Assembly (NCBI RefSeq): GCF_002082015.1 | Contig: NZ_CP015109.1 | Coordinates: 3,348,429 to 3,412,428, forward strand | Source of the DNA: Sporosarcina ureae | GTDB taxonomy: Bacteria; Bacillota; Bacilli; Bacillales_A; Planococcaceae | Direction of reading: 5' to 3' | Length of the DNA stretch: 64,000 nucleotides | Part shown: positions 1-10,122 of the stretch, one piece after another | Numbering within the stretch: the stretch's first letter is position 1 | Layout: each line of letters opens with the position of its first letter | Made by a program: the position numbers and the translations under genes | Notes under the pieces: generated by a model | Seen by the model: only the letters and a program-made list of their open reading frames with translations | The model's database searches: none | Told to the model about the DNA's origin: nothing

Positions 1-111
1 GCTTCATATGGCAAGACAGGAATTGATTACATATCGGTCGGCGCATTGACGCATTCCGTCATTGCAGCGGACATTAGTGCTACTATACAACTCACTACAC
101 AGGGGGACTGA
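1..111 (+). CDS. nadC: Nicotinate-nucleotide pyrophosphorylase, C-terminal end (partial)
   Basis: The window opens inside a reading frame whose last 36 codons end in TGA. The translation contains [13 protein letters not shown], the conserved C-terminal strand and loop of quinolinate phosphoribosyltransferase (NadC), which makes nicotinate mononucleotide from quinolinate. The next gene, nadA, follows after 5 nt, as expected of a nadB-nadC-nadA de novo NAD operon. Only the C-terminus is visible, so the call rests on this motif and on the neighbour. Confidence 0.85.
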   Translation, partial: ASYGKTGIDYISVGALTHSVIAADISATIQLTTQGD

Positions 112-116
112 AGAAT

Positions 117-1226
117 ATGTCGATGTTGGAACTGATAAAAGAACAAGCAAACGCTATGTTGCCCGAACGATATAAGCAGTATACGGTTAGCGAAATGGAA
201 GAAAAGATTCGGACGATTAAGCAAACACTAGGAAATAAATTATTTATTCCTGGCCATCACTACCAGAAAAACGAAGTGATTCAATTTGCAGATGCTACAG
301 GAGATTCATTGCAACTAGCACAAATTTGCGCCGCGAACGAACAAGCGGAACATATCGTGTTTTGTGGCGTGCACTTCATGGCGGAAACAGCGGATATCTT
401 AACAACGGAAAATCAAACCGTCTATTTACCGGATATGCGTGCCGGCTGTTCGATGGCAGACATGGCGGACATCTACCAGACGGAACGAGCGTGGAAAGAC
501 TTGCAAGAACGTTTTGGCGATACGATTCTTCCACTAACATACGTGAATTCAACGGCAGCCATTAAGGCGTTCGTTGGTCGTAATGGAGGCGCAACCGTCA
601 CTTCGTCGAACGCGAAAGAAATCGTCCAATGGGCTTTCACCCAGAAAAAACGGATTTTATTCTTACCGGATCAGCATTTGGGACGTAACACAGCGTATGA
701 ACTCGGTGTGCCTCTTGAGCATATGGCGGTATGGAATCCGATTACAGATATTCTTGAATACGAAGGACAAGACGAAGAGTGTCAAGTGATTTTATGGAAA
801 GGCCATTGCTCCGTTCATGAAAACTTTACAGTAGAAAATATTCGTCAGCTACGTGAAAATGATTCTGATCGTCGAATTATTGTTCATCCTGAATGTTCAC
901 ATGAAGTCGTGATGCAGTCTGATGATAATGGCTCAACCAAGTATATTATTGATCAAATTGAAGCAGCCGCTCCTGGTACGAAATGGGCAATTGGCACAGA
1001 AATGAATTTAGTTAATCGGTTGATAGAAAATCATCCCGACTTAGATATCATTTCATTAAATCCTTTAATGTGTCCTTGTTTAACGATGAACCGTATTGAT
1101 TTGCCACATTTACTATGGAGTCTCGAAAGTATAATGGAAGGCGCTGAGCAAAATATTATCAAAGTCGATGCGGCTACTTCGGCGGATGCGATCGATGCGC
1201 TAGACCGTATGCTACAGCGAAAGTAA
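117..1226 (+). CDS. nadA: Quinolinate synthase
   Basis: NadA condenses iminoaspartate with dihydroxyacetone phosphate to quinolinate in the cytosol, using a [4Fe-4S] cluster. The 369-residue length fits the long Bacillus form. The substrate-binding FIPGHHYQ motif is near residues 43-50. Candidate cluster cysteines are C111 (in RAGCSMADM), the Cys of WKGHCSVHE and those of LMCPCLTMN. An AGGGGG ribosome-binding site overlaps the nadC stop region 10 nt upstream; a second in-frame ATG two codons on is possible. It is translationally close to nadC, so co-transcription is likely. It is followed by a T-box leader belonging to the next operon, so the nad operon probably ends here. Confidence 0.95.
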   Translation: MSMLELIKEQANAMLPERYKQYTVSEMEEKIRTIKQTLGNKLFIPGHHYQKNEVIQFADATGDSLQLAQICAANEQAEHIVFCGVHFMAETADILTTENQTVYLPDMRAGCSMADMADIYQTERAWKDLQERFGDTILPLTYVNSTAAIKAFVGRNGGATVTSSNAKEIVQWAFTQKKRILFLPDQHLGRNTAYELGVPLEHMAVWNPITDILEYEGQDEECQVILWKGHCSVHENFTVENIRQLRENDSDRRIIVHPECSHEVVMQSDDNGSTKYIIDQIEAAAPGTKWAIGTEMNLVNRLIENHPDLDIISLNPLMCPCLTMNRIDLPHLLWSLESIMEGAEQNIIKVDAATSADAIDALDRMLQRK

Positions 1227-1237
1227 CGTAGCAGTGC

Positions 1238-1265
1238 TTGACAATTACACTGAATATTGTATGAT
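1238..1265 (+). promoter_or_regulatory. SigA-type promoter of the proBA T-box leader
   Basis: A consensus -35 TTGACA (1238-1243) is separated by 16 nt from TATGAT (1260-1265). It lies 12 nt after the nadA stop and just upstream of the T-box leader, so it should drive the leader and proBA. Confidence 0.75.
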
Positions 1266-1274
1266 TGGGGAAAT

Positions 1275-1516
1275 GATATGGAACGTTGAAGAAGGATTAG
1301 TAGATAAAATAGCATGTGCTAGAGAGCGGAAATCATCGGCTGGAAGTTTCCGTCGCAATGCCTTGTCGAACCTGCCTTTTGAGTCCTGTGTAAACACAGG
1401 CGCGCACCTTGGCGTTAGAAGGAGAGCGGGATTTGTGAAAATGAATCCAATGATGGTGGCACCGCGGAAGTTATGTCCTTTCGTCCTGATTAGATCGGGA
1501 CGATTGGGCTTTTTTA
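1275..1516 (+). promoter_or_regulatory. T-box riboswitch, proline type, upstream of proBA
   Basis: The conserved antiterminator sequence GGTGGCACCGCGG lies at 1455-1467. It is followed by a terminator hairpin (8-bp stem, arms 1482-1489 and 1495-1502) and a T-run near 1510-1515. In the stem I region, CCT at 1371-1373 follows GAA and precedes a purine, the usual context of a specifier triplet; CCU is a proline codon, matching the downstream genes. Uncharged tRNA-Pro would stabilise the antiterminator and raise proBA expression. The T-box and terminator are read directly; the specifier is inferred from context. Confidence 0.88.
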
Positions 1517-1560
1517 TTGTATACAGGTAGATGATATGTAGAAATGGAAGGCGAATTTAT

Positions 1561-2652
1561 ATGAAGAGACAGCGAATTGTTGTGAAAATCGGTAGCAGCT
1601 CGTTAACAAATGATAGTGGAGAAATCGATCAGGTAAAATTCAATGATCATGTCGATGCCTTGGCGATGCTAAAAAACGTAGGGCATGAAGTCATTGTCGT
1701 CTCGTCAGGAGCCGTAGCGGCAGGCTTTGCGCGTCTCGGCTATTCCTCCCGTCCGCAGACGATCAAAGGGAAACAAGCCGCAGCAGCGGTAGGGCAGAGT
1801 TTGTTAATACAATCTTATATCGAAAGATTCAGCTCGCATAAAGTCATTCCGGCACAAATTTTATTGACACGTCATGACTTTGCCGACCGTGATCGATACC
1901 GCAATGCATTTGCGGCGATGTCTGAATTACTTGACCGTGGCATCATGCCGATCATTAACGAAAATGATACGGTATCCATTGACGAGTTAACGTTTGGGGA
2001 TAATGATATGCTATCCGCATTAGTCAGTGGCTTTTTGCACGCGGATCAATTGATTATTTTAACCGATGTCAACGGCATCTACACGAGTAATCCGCGAACT
2101 GATCCAGATGCTGTACGATTGAGTAAGCTAGATGAAATTTCGGATGAACTGCTTGGTGGTGCGGATGACGTCGGCTCCAAAGTCGGTACAGGCGGTATGC
2201 GTTCGAAGTTACTAGCTGCACGAACGGCTCACACGCTAGCCGTTCCGGTCTTCATCGGAACAGGTCGCGGTCCATCAAAATTGCTAGATATTTTAAAAGG
2301 GTATGGAGACGGCACGTATATTTCCAGTCCGGCTGCCAACACGATCAATACGAAGCGCCAATGGATTGCACTTCATTCTGAATCGACAGGCCGTTTGTAC
2401 GTAGATCAAGGTGCCGAAGAAGCAATTGTTCATAATGGACGCAGTTTATTGCCGGCAGGCGTCTTTAAAGTACAAGGGAATTTTAAAGTTGGGGAAGTAG
2501 TGGAAGTATTCGGTTTAGATGGTTTGATCGGTAAGGGCGAAGTCACTTATTCGTCTGAACAATTAAAACAAACGATTTCTAATAAGGATAAATTGGAAGA
2601 ATTCAAGCCGATGCTAGAAGTCATTCACCGAGACCGCTGGGTACAAGTATAA
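1561..2652 (+). CDS. proB: Glutamate 5-kinase
   Basis: First step of proline synthesis: ATP-dependent phosphorylation of glutamate to gamma-glutamyl phosphate. The amino acid kinase domain begins with VVKIGSSSLT, and the substrate segment NENDTVSIDELTFGDND lies mid-protein. The last ~90 residues look like a PUA domain, giving the full ~363-residue architecture. I use the ATG at 1561; an in-frame ATG at 1531 would add ten unconserved residues and lacks a suitable ribosome-binding site. It is followed 19 nt later by proA and controlled by the T-box upstream. Confidence 0.95.
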   Translation: MKRQRIVVKIGSSSLTNDSGEIDQVKFNDHVDALAMLKNVGHEVIVVSSGAVAAGFARLGYSSRPQTIKGKQAAAAVGQSLLIQSYIERFSSHKVIPAQILLTRHDFADRDRYRNAFAAMSELLDRGIMPIINENDTVSIDELTFGDNDMLSALVSGFLHADQLIILTDVNGIYTSNPRTDPDAVRLSKLDEISDELLGGADDVGSKVGTGGMRSKLLAARTAHTLAVPVFIGTGRGPSKLLDILKGYGDGTYISSPAANTINTKRQWIALHSESTGRLYVDQGAEEAIVHNGRSLLPAGVFKVQGNFKVGEVVEVFGLDGLIGKGEVTYSSEQLKQTISNKDKLEEFKPMLEVIHRDRWVQV

Positions 2653-2671
2653 TCAAAGAGGAGAATGGGAT

Positions 2672-3916
2672 ATGAGTGAGATTAGAGATAAAGGTAAAGC
2701 CGCAAAAGAAGCGAGTATCATATTGAACGTGGCAACAACTGAAGAGAAAAACCAAGCATTGCAATGGATCGCTGAGCAATTACTAGAAGAACAAGATCAG
2801 TTGCTTGCGGAGAATAAAAAAGATATCGATGAAGGGCGCGAAAAAGGAATTGAATCAGCAGTTCTCGATCGAATATTATTAACACCTGAAAGAATTGAAG
2901 CGATGGCGGAAGGCGTTCGTCTACTGATCGATTTACATGATCCGATTGGAGAAACGTTAGAAGAAATCCACAAGGAAAACGGCTTGCATATTGTGAAGAA
3001 GCGCGTGCCGATCGGTGTCATCGCCATGATTTATGAAGCGCGTCCGAATGTTACGATGGATGCAGCGTCTTTGGCACTGAAAACAGGCAACGCGGTCGTA
3101 TTGCGCGGAAGTTCTTCTGCTAAATATTCCAATTTAGCGCTATGGCGTGTTATTCAACGTGGACTTGAAAAAAGTTCATTGCCAGTTGATTCTGTTCAGT
3201 TAATAGAAGACACAAGTCGAGAAACGGCGAAAGAATTGTTCACACTCAATGACTATATAGATGTCTTGATTCCGCGTGGAGGAGCCAAGTTGATCCAAAC
3301 TGTCATTCGTGAATCTACAGTACCCGTCATCGAAACAGGCGCAGGGAACTGTCACGTATTTATCGATGCATCCGCTGATGAGAAAATGGCAATCGATATA
3401 GTCGTCAATGCGAAAACACATCGTCCGTCGGTTTGTAACGCGATTGAAACGGTTTTGATCGATTCCAACTGGTTAGCGCAACACGGCAAGCGTTTGATCC
3501 ACGCACTACAAGAGCAAGGCGTTCAATTACAAGGCGACGAAAAACTACAGGCATTTGATCCAACTATCGCAGCTGTTGAACAAAATGATTGGTCAAGAGA
3601 ATACTTGGACTTGACATTACGCGTAAAGAGCGTGGAAAATGTACAGCAAGCACTAGAACATATTGCTACATATAGTACGAAGCATTCGGAAAGCATTATT
3701 ACCCAGACGGATGCGCATGCTGAGCAATTTTTGAATAGCGTAGATGCGGCAGCTGTTTACGTCAATGCTTCCACTCGCTTTACGGATGGTTTCGAATTCG
3801 GGTATGGTGCAGAAATTGGTATTAGTACACAAAAGCTTCACGCGAGAGGTCCAATGGGATTAGAAGCACTGACTTCTTCGAAATTTGTGATTCGAGGAAC
3901 CGGACAAATTAGATAA
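2672..3916 (+). CDS. proA: Gamma-glutamyl phosphate reductase
   Basis: NADPH-dependent reduction of gamma-glutamyl phosphate to glutamate semialdehyde, the second proline step, in complex or in series with ProB. The 414-residue length is typical. The aldehyde-dehydrogenase-like catalytic cysteine sits in HRPSVCNA, and conserved VIYEARPNVT and ETGAGNCH segments are present. An AGAGGAG ribosome-binding site precedes the ATG. It forms a two-gene operon with proB; no proC is visible here. Confidence 0.95.
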   Translation: MSEIRDKGKAAKEASIILNVATTEEKNQALQWIAEQLLEEQDQLLAENKKDIDEGREKGIESAVLDRILLTPERIEAMAEGVRLLIDLHDPIGETLEEIHKENGLHIVKKRVPIGVIAMIYEARPNVTMDAASLALKTGNAVVLRGSSSAKYSNLALWRVIQRGLEKSSLPVDSVQLIEDTSRETAKELFTLNDYIDVLIPRGGAKLIQTVIRESTVPVIETGAGNCHVFIDASADEKMAIDIVVNAKTHRPSVCNAIETVLIDSNWLAQHGKRLIHALQEQGVQLQGDEKLQAFDPTIAAVEQNDWSREYLDLTLRVKSVENVQQALEHIATYSTKHSESIITQTDAHAEQFLNSVDAAAVYVNASTRFTDGFEFGYGAEIGISTQKLHARGPMGLEALTSSKFVIRGTGQIR

Positions 3917-3935
3917 TATGTAGGAGGGGTTAGGT

Positions 3936-5015
3936 ATGTCAACTGAAAAACATATTTTACACTATGAAACTTCCGCGCCAAAAGACAAGCCGGCAGCGGA
4001 TGATCCACTTGCTTTCGGAACGATTTTTACTGATCACATGTTTGTGATGGATTATACAGATGGAACGGGATGGCATGATCCTCGTATTGAGCCGTACAAG
4101 CCGTTTCTGCTAGATCCAGCCGCGATCGTATTACATTATGGACAAACTGTTTTCGAAGGATTGAAAGCGTATGTAAATGAAGACAAGGAAGTAGTGTTAT
4201 TCCGTCCAGAGGAAAACATGAAACGTTTGAATCGCTCAAATGATAGATTATGCATGCCGATGTTTGATGAAAAATTCGTATTAACTGCCTTGAAAGAATT
4301 GATTTCACTAGATAAGGATTGGATTCCGGATAGAGAGGGGACTTCCCTTTACGTTCGTCCATTCATTTTTGCGACACAGCCTTATTTAGGTGTCGCTCCT
4401 TCTAAGACGTACCGACTGATGATTATTTTGTCTCCAGTAGGTCCGTATTATAAAGAAGGGGTCAACCCTGTTAAAATTGCGGTTGAATCACAGTATGTCC
4501 GTGCCGCGGTAGGTGGTACAGGCTCTGCGAAAACGGCTGGTAACTATGCAGGCGCGATGAAAGCACAAGAAGTGGCGGAAGCGGAAGGGTATTCGCAAGT
4601 TCTATGGCTCGATGCGAAAGAACATCAGTATATCGAAGAAGTAGGCGCGATGAATGTGTTCTTCAAAATCAATGGAGAAGTTATTACGCCAAGCCTCAAT
4701 GGTAGTATTTTGGAAGGCATCACGCGTAAATCAGTAATCGAATTATTGATCGACTGGGATATTCCAGTTACTGAACGTAAAGTGTCGATCGATGAAATTA
4801 TGGAAGCTAACCGAGCAGGCACATTGGAAGAAGCATTCGGTACAGGAACAGCCGCCGTTATTTCCCCAATAGGAGAACTGTTCTATGAAGGAGAAAAATG
4901 CGAGATCAATCATAACGAAATTGGTGAACTTTCATTGAAGTTATATGAAACGATTACAGGCATCCAGACGGGTAAAATGGAAGATCCATATAACTGGGTT
5001 GTGCCGGTAGACTAA
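3936..5015 (+). CDS. ilvE: Branched-chain amino acid aminotransferase
   Basis: PLP-dependent transamination of branched-chain 2-oxo acids with glutamate, the last step of Val/Leu/Ile synthesis and the first of their breakdown. The 359-residue length and the segments TVFEGLKAY and GGTGSAKTAGNYA place it in the class IV, group II BCAT family. K199 is the likely Schiff-base lysine. It starts 19 nt after proA with an AGGAGGGG ribosome-binding site and could be a readthrough member of the proBA unit. No terminator is evident after it before the lipoprotein gene. Confidence 0.93.
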   Translation: MSTEKHILHYETSAPKDKPAADDPLAFGTIFTDHMFVMDYTDGTGWHDPRIEPYKPFLLDPAAIVLHYGQTVFEGLKAYVNEDKEVVLFRPEENMKRLNRSNDRLCMPMFDEKFVLTALKELISLDKDWIPDREGTSLYVRPFIFATQPYLGVAPSKTYRLMIILSPVGPYYKEGVNPVKIAVESQYVRAAVGGTGSAKTAGNYAGAMKAQEVAEAEGYSQVLWLDAKEHQYIEEVGAMNVFFKINGEVITPSLNGSILEGITRKSVIELLIDWDIPVTERKVSIDEIMEANRAGTLEEAFGTGTAAVISPIGELFYEGEKCEINHNEIGELSLKLYETITGIQTGKMEDPYNWVVPVD

Positions 5016-5104
5016 TTTCCCCATAAATCAGGTGGAATGGTTCGTGACAACTGCGTTGCTGTGAAGTACACTGTTAATAGTTTTGATTGAAGGGGAGTTT
5101 CCTG

Positions 5105-5905
5105 ATGAACAAAAGTTTGATCGTTCTATTCCTGGCGGTACTGCTATTTACAGTGACAGGATGCGGAAAAACGTCTTCTGCCCCGTCGAGTGCGGAAGAT
5201 TTATTGGAGAAAGCGGAACAAGCGATGAATGAATTGGACTCGGTCCATGCCGATATCGCGTATGATGAAAGTAGCGTCACATCCGATCCTGCAAAACGTA
5301 CGAGTAAAAATGTACAAGTTCAGGCGGATATTGAACAGAATCCACTGAAGGTTTCAGAAGAAGTCGTCTGGAAAATTCCAAAACAAGGCGCGAAAAATAT
5401 TCAACTATTCCGCCAAGGTAATCAATTGGCTATGCAAGAAACTTTGGAAGAAGAAAAAAGTGAATGGCAAGAGATGACGGAAGAGCAACGCACGGAATTA
5501 CTTGGTGTGTGGGTGCCGTTCGTTTCTCCTGTAATGGACTTGTCGCTGTTGAAACCTTTCATCCATGATGCGGAAATAGCGAAAATTGATTACGGCTATG
5601 CGGTAGAATTTTCCCTATCTCCTGCAGACTATCGTCAGTTGATGGAAGTGATTTCCGTGAATAGCCCACAACCGGAAAATTTTGTGCATACGCATAGTGG
5701 ATTTCCGGTAGTAGAAAAGCTGGATGTTGAGTTGACGGTAAATGAGGAGACGATGTTTGTGACGGGCATGAAAATGTCAGCAAATGTCACAAGTTATTTT
5801 GGCCGAGATTATATCCGTTATAAACAAAAACTCGATGCGAAGTATAGTTATTTTAACGATATTGATGCGATCTCCACACCAAAAGATGCGGAGATGTTCG
5901 AGTAA
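5105..5905 (+). CDS. Putative lipoprotein, LolA/DUF6612-like
   Basis: The start at 5105 follows an AGGGGAG ribosome-binding site (5091-5097); an upstream in-frame ATG at 5087 precedes that site and is unlikely. The N-terminus is a signal peptide of about 20 residues with a lipobox ending TVTGC, so the mature protein should be lipid-anchored outside the membrane. The remainder (266 residues in all) is beta-rich and acidic with no catalytic motif that I recognise. Its layout, an early stretch like AMNELDSVHADI and a later tract on protein conversion, resembles LolA-fold extracytoplasmic lipoproteins of Bacillales. The function is unknown. It ends at a bidirectional terminator shared with rarA. 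Confidence 0.7.
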   Translation: MNKSLIVLFLAVLLFTVTGCGKTSSAPSSAEDLLEKAEQAMNELDSVHADIAYDESSVTSDPAKRTSKNVQVQADIEQNPLKVSEEVVWKIPKQGAKNIQLFRQGNQLAMQETLEEEKSEWQEMTEEQRTELLGVWVPFVSPVMDLSLLKPFIHDAEIAKIDYGYAVEFSLSPADYRQLMEVISVNSPQPENFVHTHSGFPVVEKLDVELTVNEETMFVTGMKMSANVTSYFGRDYIRYKQKLDAKYSYFNDIDAISTPKDAEMFE

Positions 5906-5908
5906 TAC

Positions 5909-5951
5909 GAAAAAATCCACGTTGACCTACTGTAGGTTGGCGTGGATTTTT
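5909..5951. terminator. Bidirectional terminator between lipoprotein gene and rarA
   Basis: A long inverted repeat, AAAAATCCACG ... CGTGGATTTTT (arms 5911-5921 and 5941-5951), flanked by A- and T-runs, lies between the convergent genes and can serve both strands. Confidence 0.88.
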
Positions 5952-5967
5952 GTATCTAGCTAGATGT

Positions 5968-7263
5968 TTAACGTGGATTCTTTCTCCCTTTGAATGATTG
6001 AAGCCGTTGGTGAATGGCGGCCATTCTAGTTTCCTCGCCTGCTTCTACAGGCGTGTAGAATTTAGAATGTACTAGACTATCAGGCAAGTATTGCTGATCT
6101 GTCCAACCACCGAAAGTACCAACAGGTGTTGCGTGTGGGTAGACGTAGCCCCCATGACCGAGCGCTGCAGATCCGCTATAGTGTGTGTCCCGTAAATGCA
6201 TCGGAATTTCGCCAGTAGGCTTTTCGTGCAATGTTTTGGTGGCGGCGTCGATCGCTTTGTAAGCAGAGTTTGATTTGGAAGCCAAACACATCTCGATAAT
6301 GGCTGTAGCAAGTGGAATGCGTGCTTCAGGCATGCCGAGACGCTGTGCCGCATCCGTCGCTGCGAGAACATGACTCCCGACATCGGGTGCTGCCAAACCA
6401 ATATCTTCATAACTCATGACAAGCATACGTCTGGTAACAGCAGTTAAATCGCCAATTTCGAGTAATTGGGCCAAATAATAAAGCGCCGCATCGACATCAC
6501 TTCCGCGTACACTTTTTTGTAAAGCAGATAATAAATTAAAATGATGCGAGCCCTTTTTATCACCTAGTAAACTAATTCTAGTCAGCAATTGAGCAAGCAA
6601 TGCATCTTCTACGATAATCTTGCCGTCTTCTTCATCACTTGCAGCAAGTAATGATTCGAGGAACGTTAACGCTTTTCGCGCATCCCCATTGACACCTTCT
6701 GAAATTTTCTCCAGTTGCTCGGTAGTGATTTCGATCGTTTCCTTACCCAGCCCTTTTTTCTCGTCTTTCAGTGTGCGCTCGAGCAATTCCAGTAAATCTT
6801 TTGGCTGCAATCGTTTCAATTGGACAATTTCCCCACAGCGCGAACGAATAGCGGGATTGACGTCGTGAAACGGATTTTCCGTCGTCGCACCGATCAAAAC
6901 AATCGAACCGCTTTCTACGTGCGGAAGGAGCGTATCTTGTTGCAATTTATTGAAACGATGGATTTCATCTAAGAATAATAACACTTTACCTGTCATCCGC
7001 GCTTCTTTCACTACATCCTCTACATCTTTCTTGCCTGCCACTGTCGCGTTTAACGCAATAAAAGGTAGTTTTGACGTACCTGCAATTGCGTAGGCTAGTG
7101 ACGTTTTTCCGATACCTGGTTCACCATATAATAAAAGAGACGGGACATGCCCGTTCTTGATCATCCGATATAAGGGAGTAGTGTTGCCGATGACGTGATC
7201 TTGTCCGATCACTTCATCAATCGTCTCGGGCCGCATGCGAAAGGCCAAAGGTTCGTTATGCAT
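5968..7263 (-). CDS. rarA: Replication-associated recombination protein A (AAA+ ATPase, MgsA/RarA)
   Basis: RarA is a clamp-loader-like AAA+ ATPase that acts at stalled replication forks. The 431-residue product has Walker A GEPGIGKTS (residues 47-55), Walker B LLFLDEIHRF, a sensor segment GATTENP, and the C-terminal tetramerisation region ending with a conserved SALGHGGY-VYPH-like stretch. The start is set by an AGGAGG ribosome-binding site (complement of 7270-7275) six nt from the ATG at 7263; longer starts would overlap the promoter. It is divergent from cymR, as in B. subtilis (yrvN). Confidence 0.94.
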   Translation of the reverse strand: MHNEPLAFRMRPETIDEVIGQDHVIGNTTPLYRMIKNGHVPSLLLYGEPGIGKTSLAYAIAGTSKLPFIALNATVAGKKDVEDVVKEARMTGKVLLFLDEIHRFNKLQQDTLLPHVESGSIVLIGATTENPFHDVNPAIRSRCGEIVQLKRLQPKDLLELLERTLKDEKKGLGKETIEITTEQLEKISEGVNGDARKALTFLESLLAASDEEDGKIIVEDALLAQLLTRISLLGDKKGSHHFNLLSALQKSVRGSDVDAALYYLAQLLEIGDLTAVTRRMLVMSYEDIGLAAPDVGSHVLAATDAAQRLGMPEARIPLATAIIEMCLASKSNSAYKAIDAATKTLHEKPTGEIPMHLRDTHYSGSAALGHGGYVYPHATPVGTFGGWTDQQYLPDSLVHSKFYTPVEAGEETRMAAIHQRLQSFKGRKNPR

Positions 7264-7294
7264 GTACATCCTCCTAGCGTACGTTTGTTCTTTC

Positions 7295-7323
7295 ATTATA
7301 CCGTAAAACATTAGTGAAGTCAT
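7295..7323 (-). promoter_or_regulatory. SigA-type promoter of rarA
   Basis: On the reverse strand, ATGACT (7323-7318) and TATAAT (7300-7295) are separated by 17 nt, about 30 nt upstream of the rarA start. Confidence 0.65.
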
Positions 7324-7347
7324 TTGCAAGAACCAGTGATACAATTA

Positions 7348-7356
7348 TGCTATACT
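7348..7356 (+). promoter_or_regulatory. Extended -10 promoter of cymR
   Basis: TGCTATACT is an extended -10 hexamer about 34 nt upstream of the cymR start. No good -35 is present at 17 nt, which is common for extended -10 promoters. Confidence 0.5.
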
Positions 7357-7389
7357 GATTTCAGCAATTTTAGTAAAGGACGATGCCCA

Positions 7390-7809
7390 ATGAAAATATC
7401 CACTAAAGGACGATACGGACTTACAGTAATAGTAGAATTAGGACGAAAATACGGAGAAGGTCCAGTGCCTTTGCGTCTGATCGCAGAAGAGCAAGATCTC
7501 TCTGAAGCATATCTGGAACAACTGATCCCGCCACTACGCAACAGCGGAATGGTGAAGAGTGTTCGCGGGGCCTACGGTGGCTATAAACTCGCAAAAGACC
7601 CTTCCGAAATTATGGCAGGAGACGTCATCCGTTTGCTTGAAGGGCCCATTCAATTAGTCGAAGGATTGGATGACGACGATATCCCGCAACGAGAATTATG
7701 GAAACGAATCGGAGACGCAATCCGAGGGGTATTAGATCATACGACGATCAAAGATTTAATTGAATTCGAAGATACGTCCACTACTGATGAATACATGTTT
7801 TATATTTAA
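7390..7809 (+). CDS. cymR: Rrf2-family transcriptional regulator, CymR type
   Basis: In B. subtilis, CymR with the cysteine synthase CysK represses sulfur-uptake and cysteine-synthesis genes. The protein is 139 residues with the Rrf2 winged-helix N-terminus (MKISTKGRYGL, then LSEAYLEQLIPPLRNSGMV and GAYGGYKLA). It has no cysteines, so it cannot be an iron-sulfur IscR-type sensor. The ATG at 7390 follows AAAGGA; an in-frame start at 7324 lies upstream of the promoter. Location directly before the cysteine desulfurase and mnmA matches the B. subtilis cymR-yrvO-mnmA order. Confidence 0.9.
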   Translation: MKISTKGRYGLTVIVELGRKYGEGPVPLRLIAEEQDLSEAYLEQLIPPLRNSGMVKSVRGAYGGYKLAKDPSEIMAGDVIRLLEGPIQLVEGLDDDDIPQRELWKRIGDAIRGVLDHTTIKDLIEFEDTSTTDEYMFYI

Positions 7810-7821
7810 AGGAGTTTAGTT

Positions 7822-8970
7822 ATGAAACCAGCTATATATTTAGACTATGCCGCTACGACACCGATGCATCCAGCTGTACTGGAGCGATTCACCACTGCGC
7901 TGCAAGATACATATGGGAATCCTTCAAGTACGCATCAATTTGGTCGTCACGCAAAAAAAGTGCTGGAAGATGCACGCAAAACACTAGCATCCTCGATCAA
8001 TGCGTCACCCAATGAAATCATAGTGACTTCAGGAGGGACAGAAGCGGATAACTTGGCGATTTTCGGGTACGTACAGTCGTTGAACTCAAAAGGTAAACAT
8101 ATTATTACAACGGAAATCGAACATCATGCAGTGTTAAACCCGTGTAAACAACTGGAGTCACAAGGCTATCACGTGACGTACCTTTCACCTGACAATCACG
8201 GAGTCATTACAACGGAACAAGTTCAGGCTGCGTTAACGGATGAAACGATTTTAGTGTCTATCATGTATGGGAACAATGAAGTGGGAACGGTCCAACCGAT
8301 TGCAGAAATCGGCCAGTTACTCTCTACACATCCATGCGTATTCCACACAGACGCAGTGCAAGCTTACGGGACTTGCTCACTTGACGTAGAAGAACTGCAG
8401 GTCGATTTATTGTCCGTTTCAGCGCATAAACTGAATGGACCTAAAGGGATCGGCTTCCTTTATCAGCGAAATGGTAAGTTACTATCGAGCCAAGTACTCG
8501 GAGGTTCGCAAGAGAAAAAGCGACGTGCAGGTACTGAAAATGTGCCAGCAATCGTTGCGTTTGCAGAAGCGGTCTCCATTGCCGAGCAAACCAAACTAGA
8601 AAAGCAAACAGACTATTCAACGTATAAACAAAAAATGGCGGACGTCTTTGAAAATCATCAAATCGATTTCCAACCGACCATTCCCCCCGCAGTAGCATCT
8701 TTACCACATATTTATCATGTATCGTTTCCAGGCACTGATGTGGAGACATTTTTGATGAGTTTAGATTTAGAAGGGGTAGCTGTATCAAGTGGTTCGGCTT
8801 GTATGGCGGGATCATTTGAACCGTCACATGTCGTAACGGCCATGTTCGGTACAGAATCAGATCAAGCTAGAAACTCGATCCGCATCAGTTTCGGCTATAA
8901 CTTGGATGAATCTATGGTAGAAGAAGCAGCCAATCGAATTGCGAATGTAGTGAAACGACTAGTGAAATGA
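7822..8970 (+). CDS. iscS: Cysteine desulfurase (IscS/NifS family, YrvO type)
   Basis: This PLP enzyme takes sulfur from cysteine as a persulfide. The 382-residue protein has YLDYAATTPM at the N-terminus, the conserved HHAVL segment, PLP lysine K203 in SAHKLNGPKG, and the persulfide cysteine C327 in SSGSACMAG. It is 21 nt from mnmA, so the sulfur probably goes to MnmA for tRNA 2-thiouridine, the known YrvO-MnmA pairing. A ribosome-binding site AAAGGAG precedes the ATG. Confidence 0.95.
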   Translation: MKPAIYLDYAATTPMHPAVLERFTTALQDTYGNPSSTHQFGRHAKKVLEDARKTLASSINASPNEIIVTSGGTEADNLAIFGYVQSLNSKGKHIITTEIEHHAVLNPCKQLESQGYHVTYLSPDNHGVITTEQVQAALTDETILVSIMYGNNEVGTVQPIAEIGQLLSTHPCVFHTDAVQAYGTCSLDVEELQVDLLSVSAHKLNGPKGIGFLYQRNGKLLSSQVLGGSQEKKRRAGTENVPAIVAFAEAVSIAEQTKLEKQTDYSTYKQKMADVFENHQIDFQPTIPPAVASLPHIYHVSFPGTDVETFLMSLDLEGVAVSSGSACMAGSFEPSHVVTAMFGTESDQARNSIRISFGYNLDESMVEEAANRIANVVKRLVK

Positions 8971-10110
<1,140 letters not shown>

Positions 10111-10122
10111 GGAGGCAACAGC

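Noticed and set aside
1234..1530. Forward 98-codon ORF between nadA and proB
   Set aside because: The stretch is the T-box leader with promoter, antiterminator and terminator; the ORF crosses the terminator stem and has no usable ribosome-binding site.
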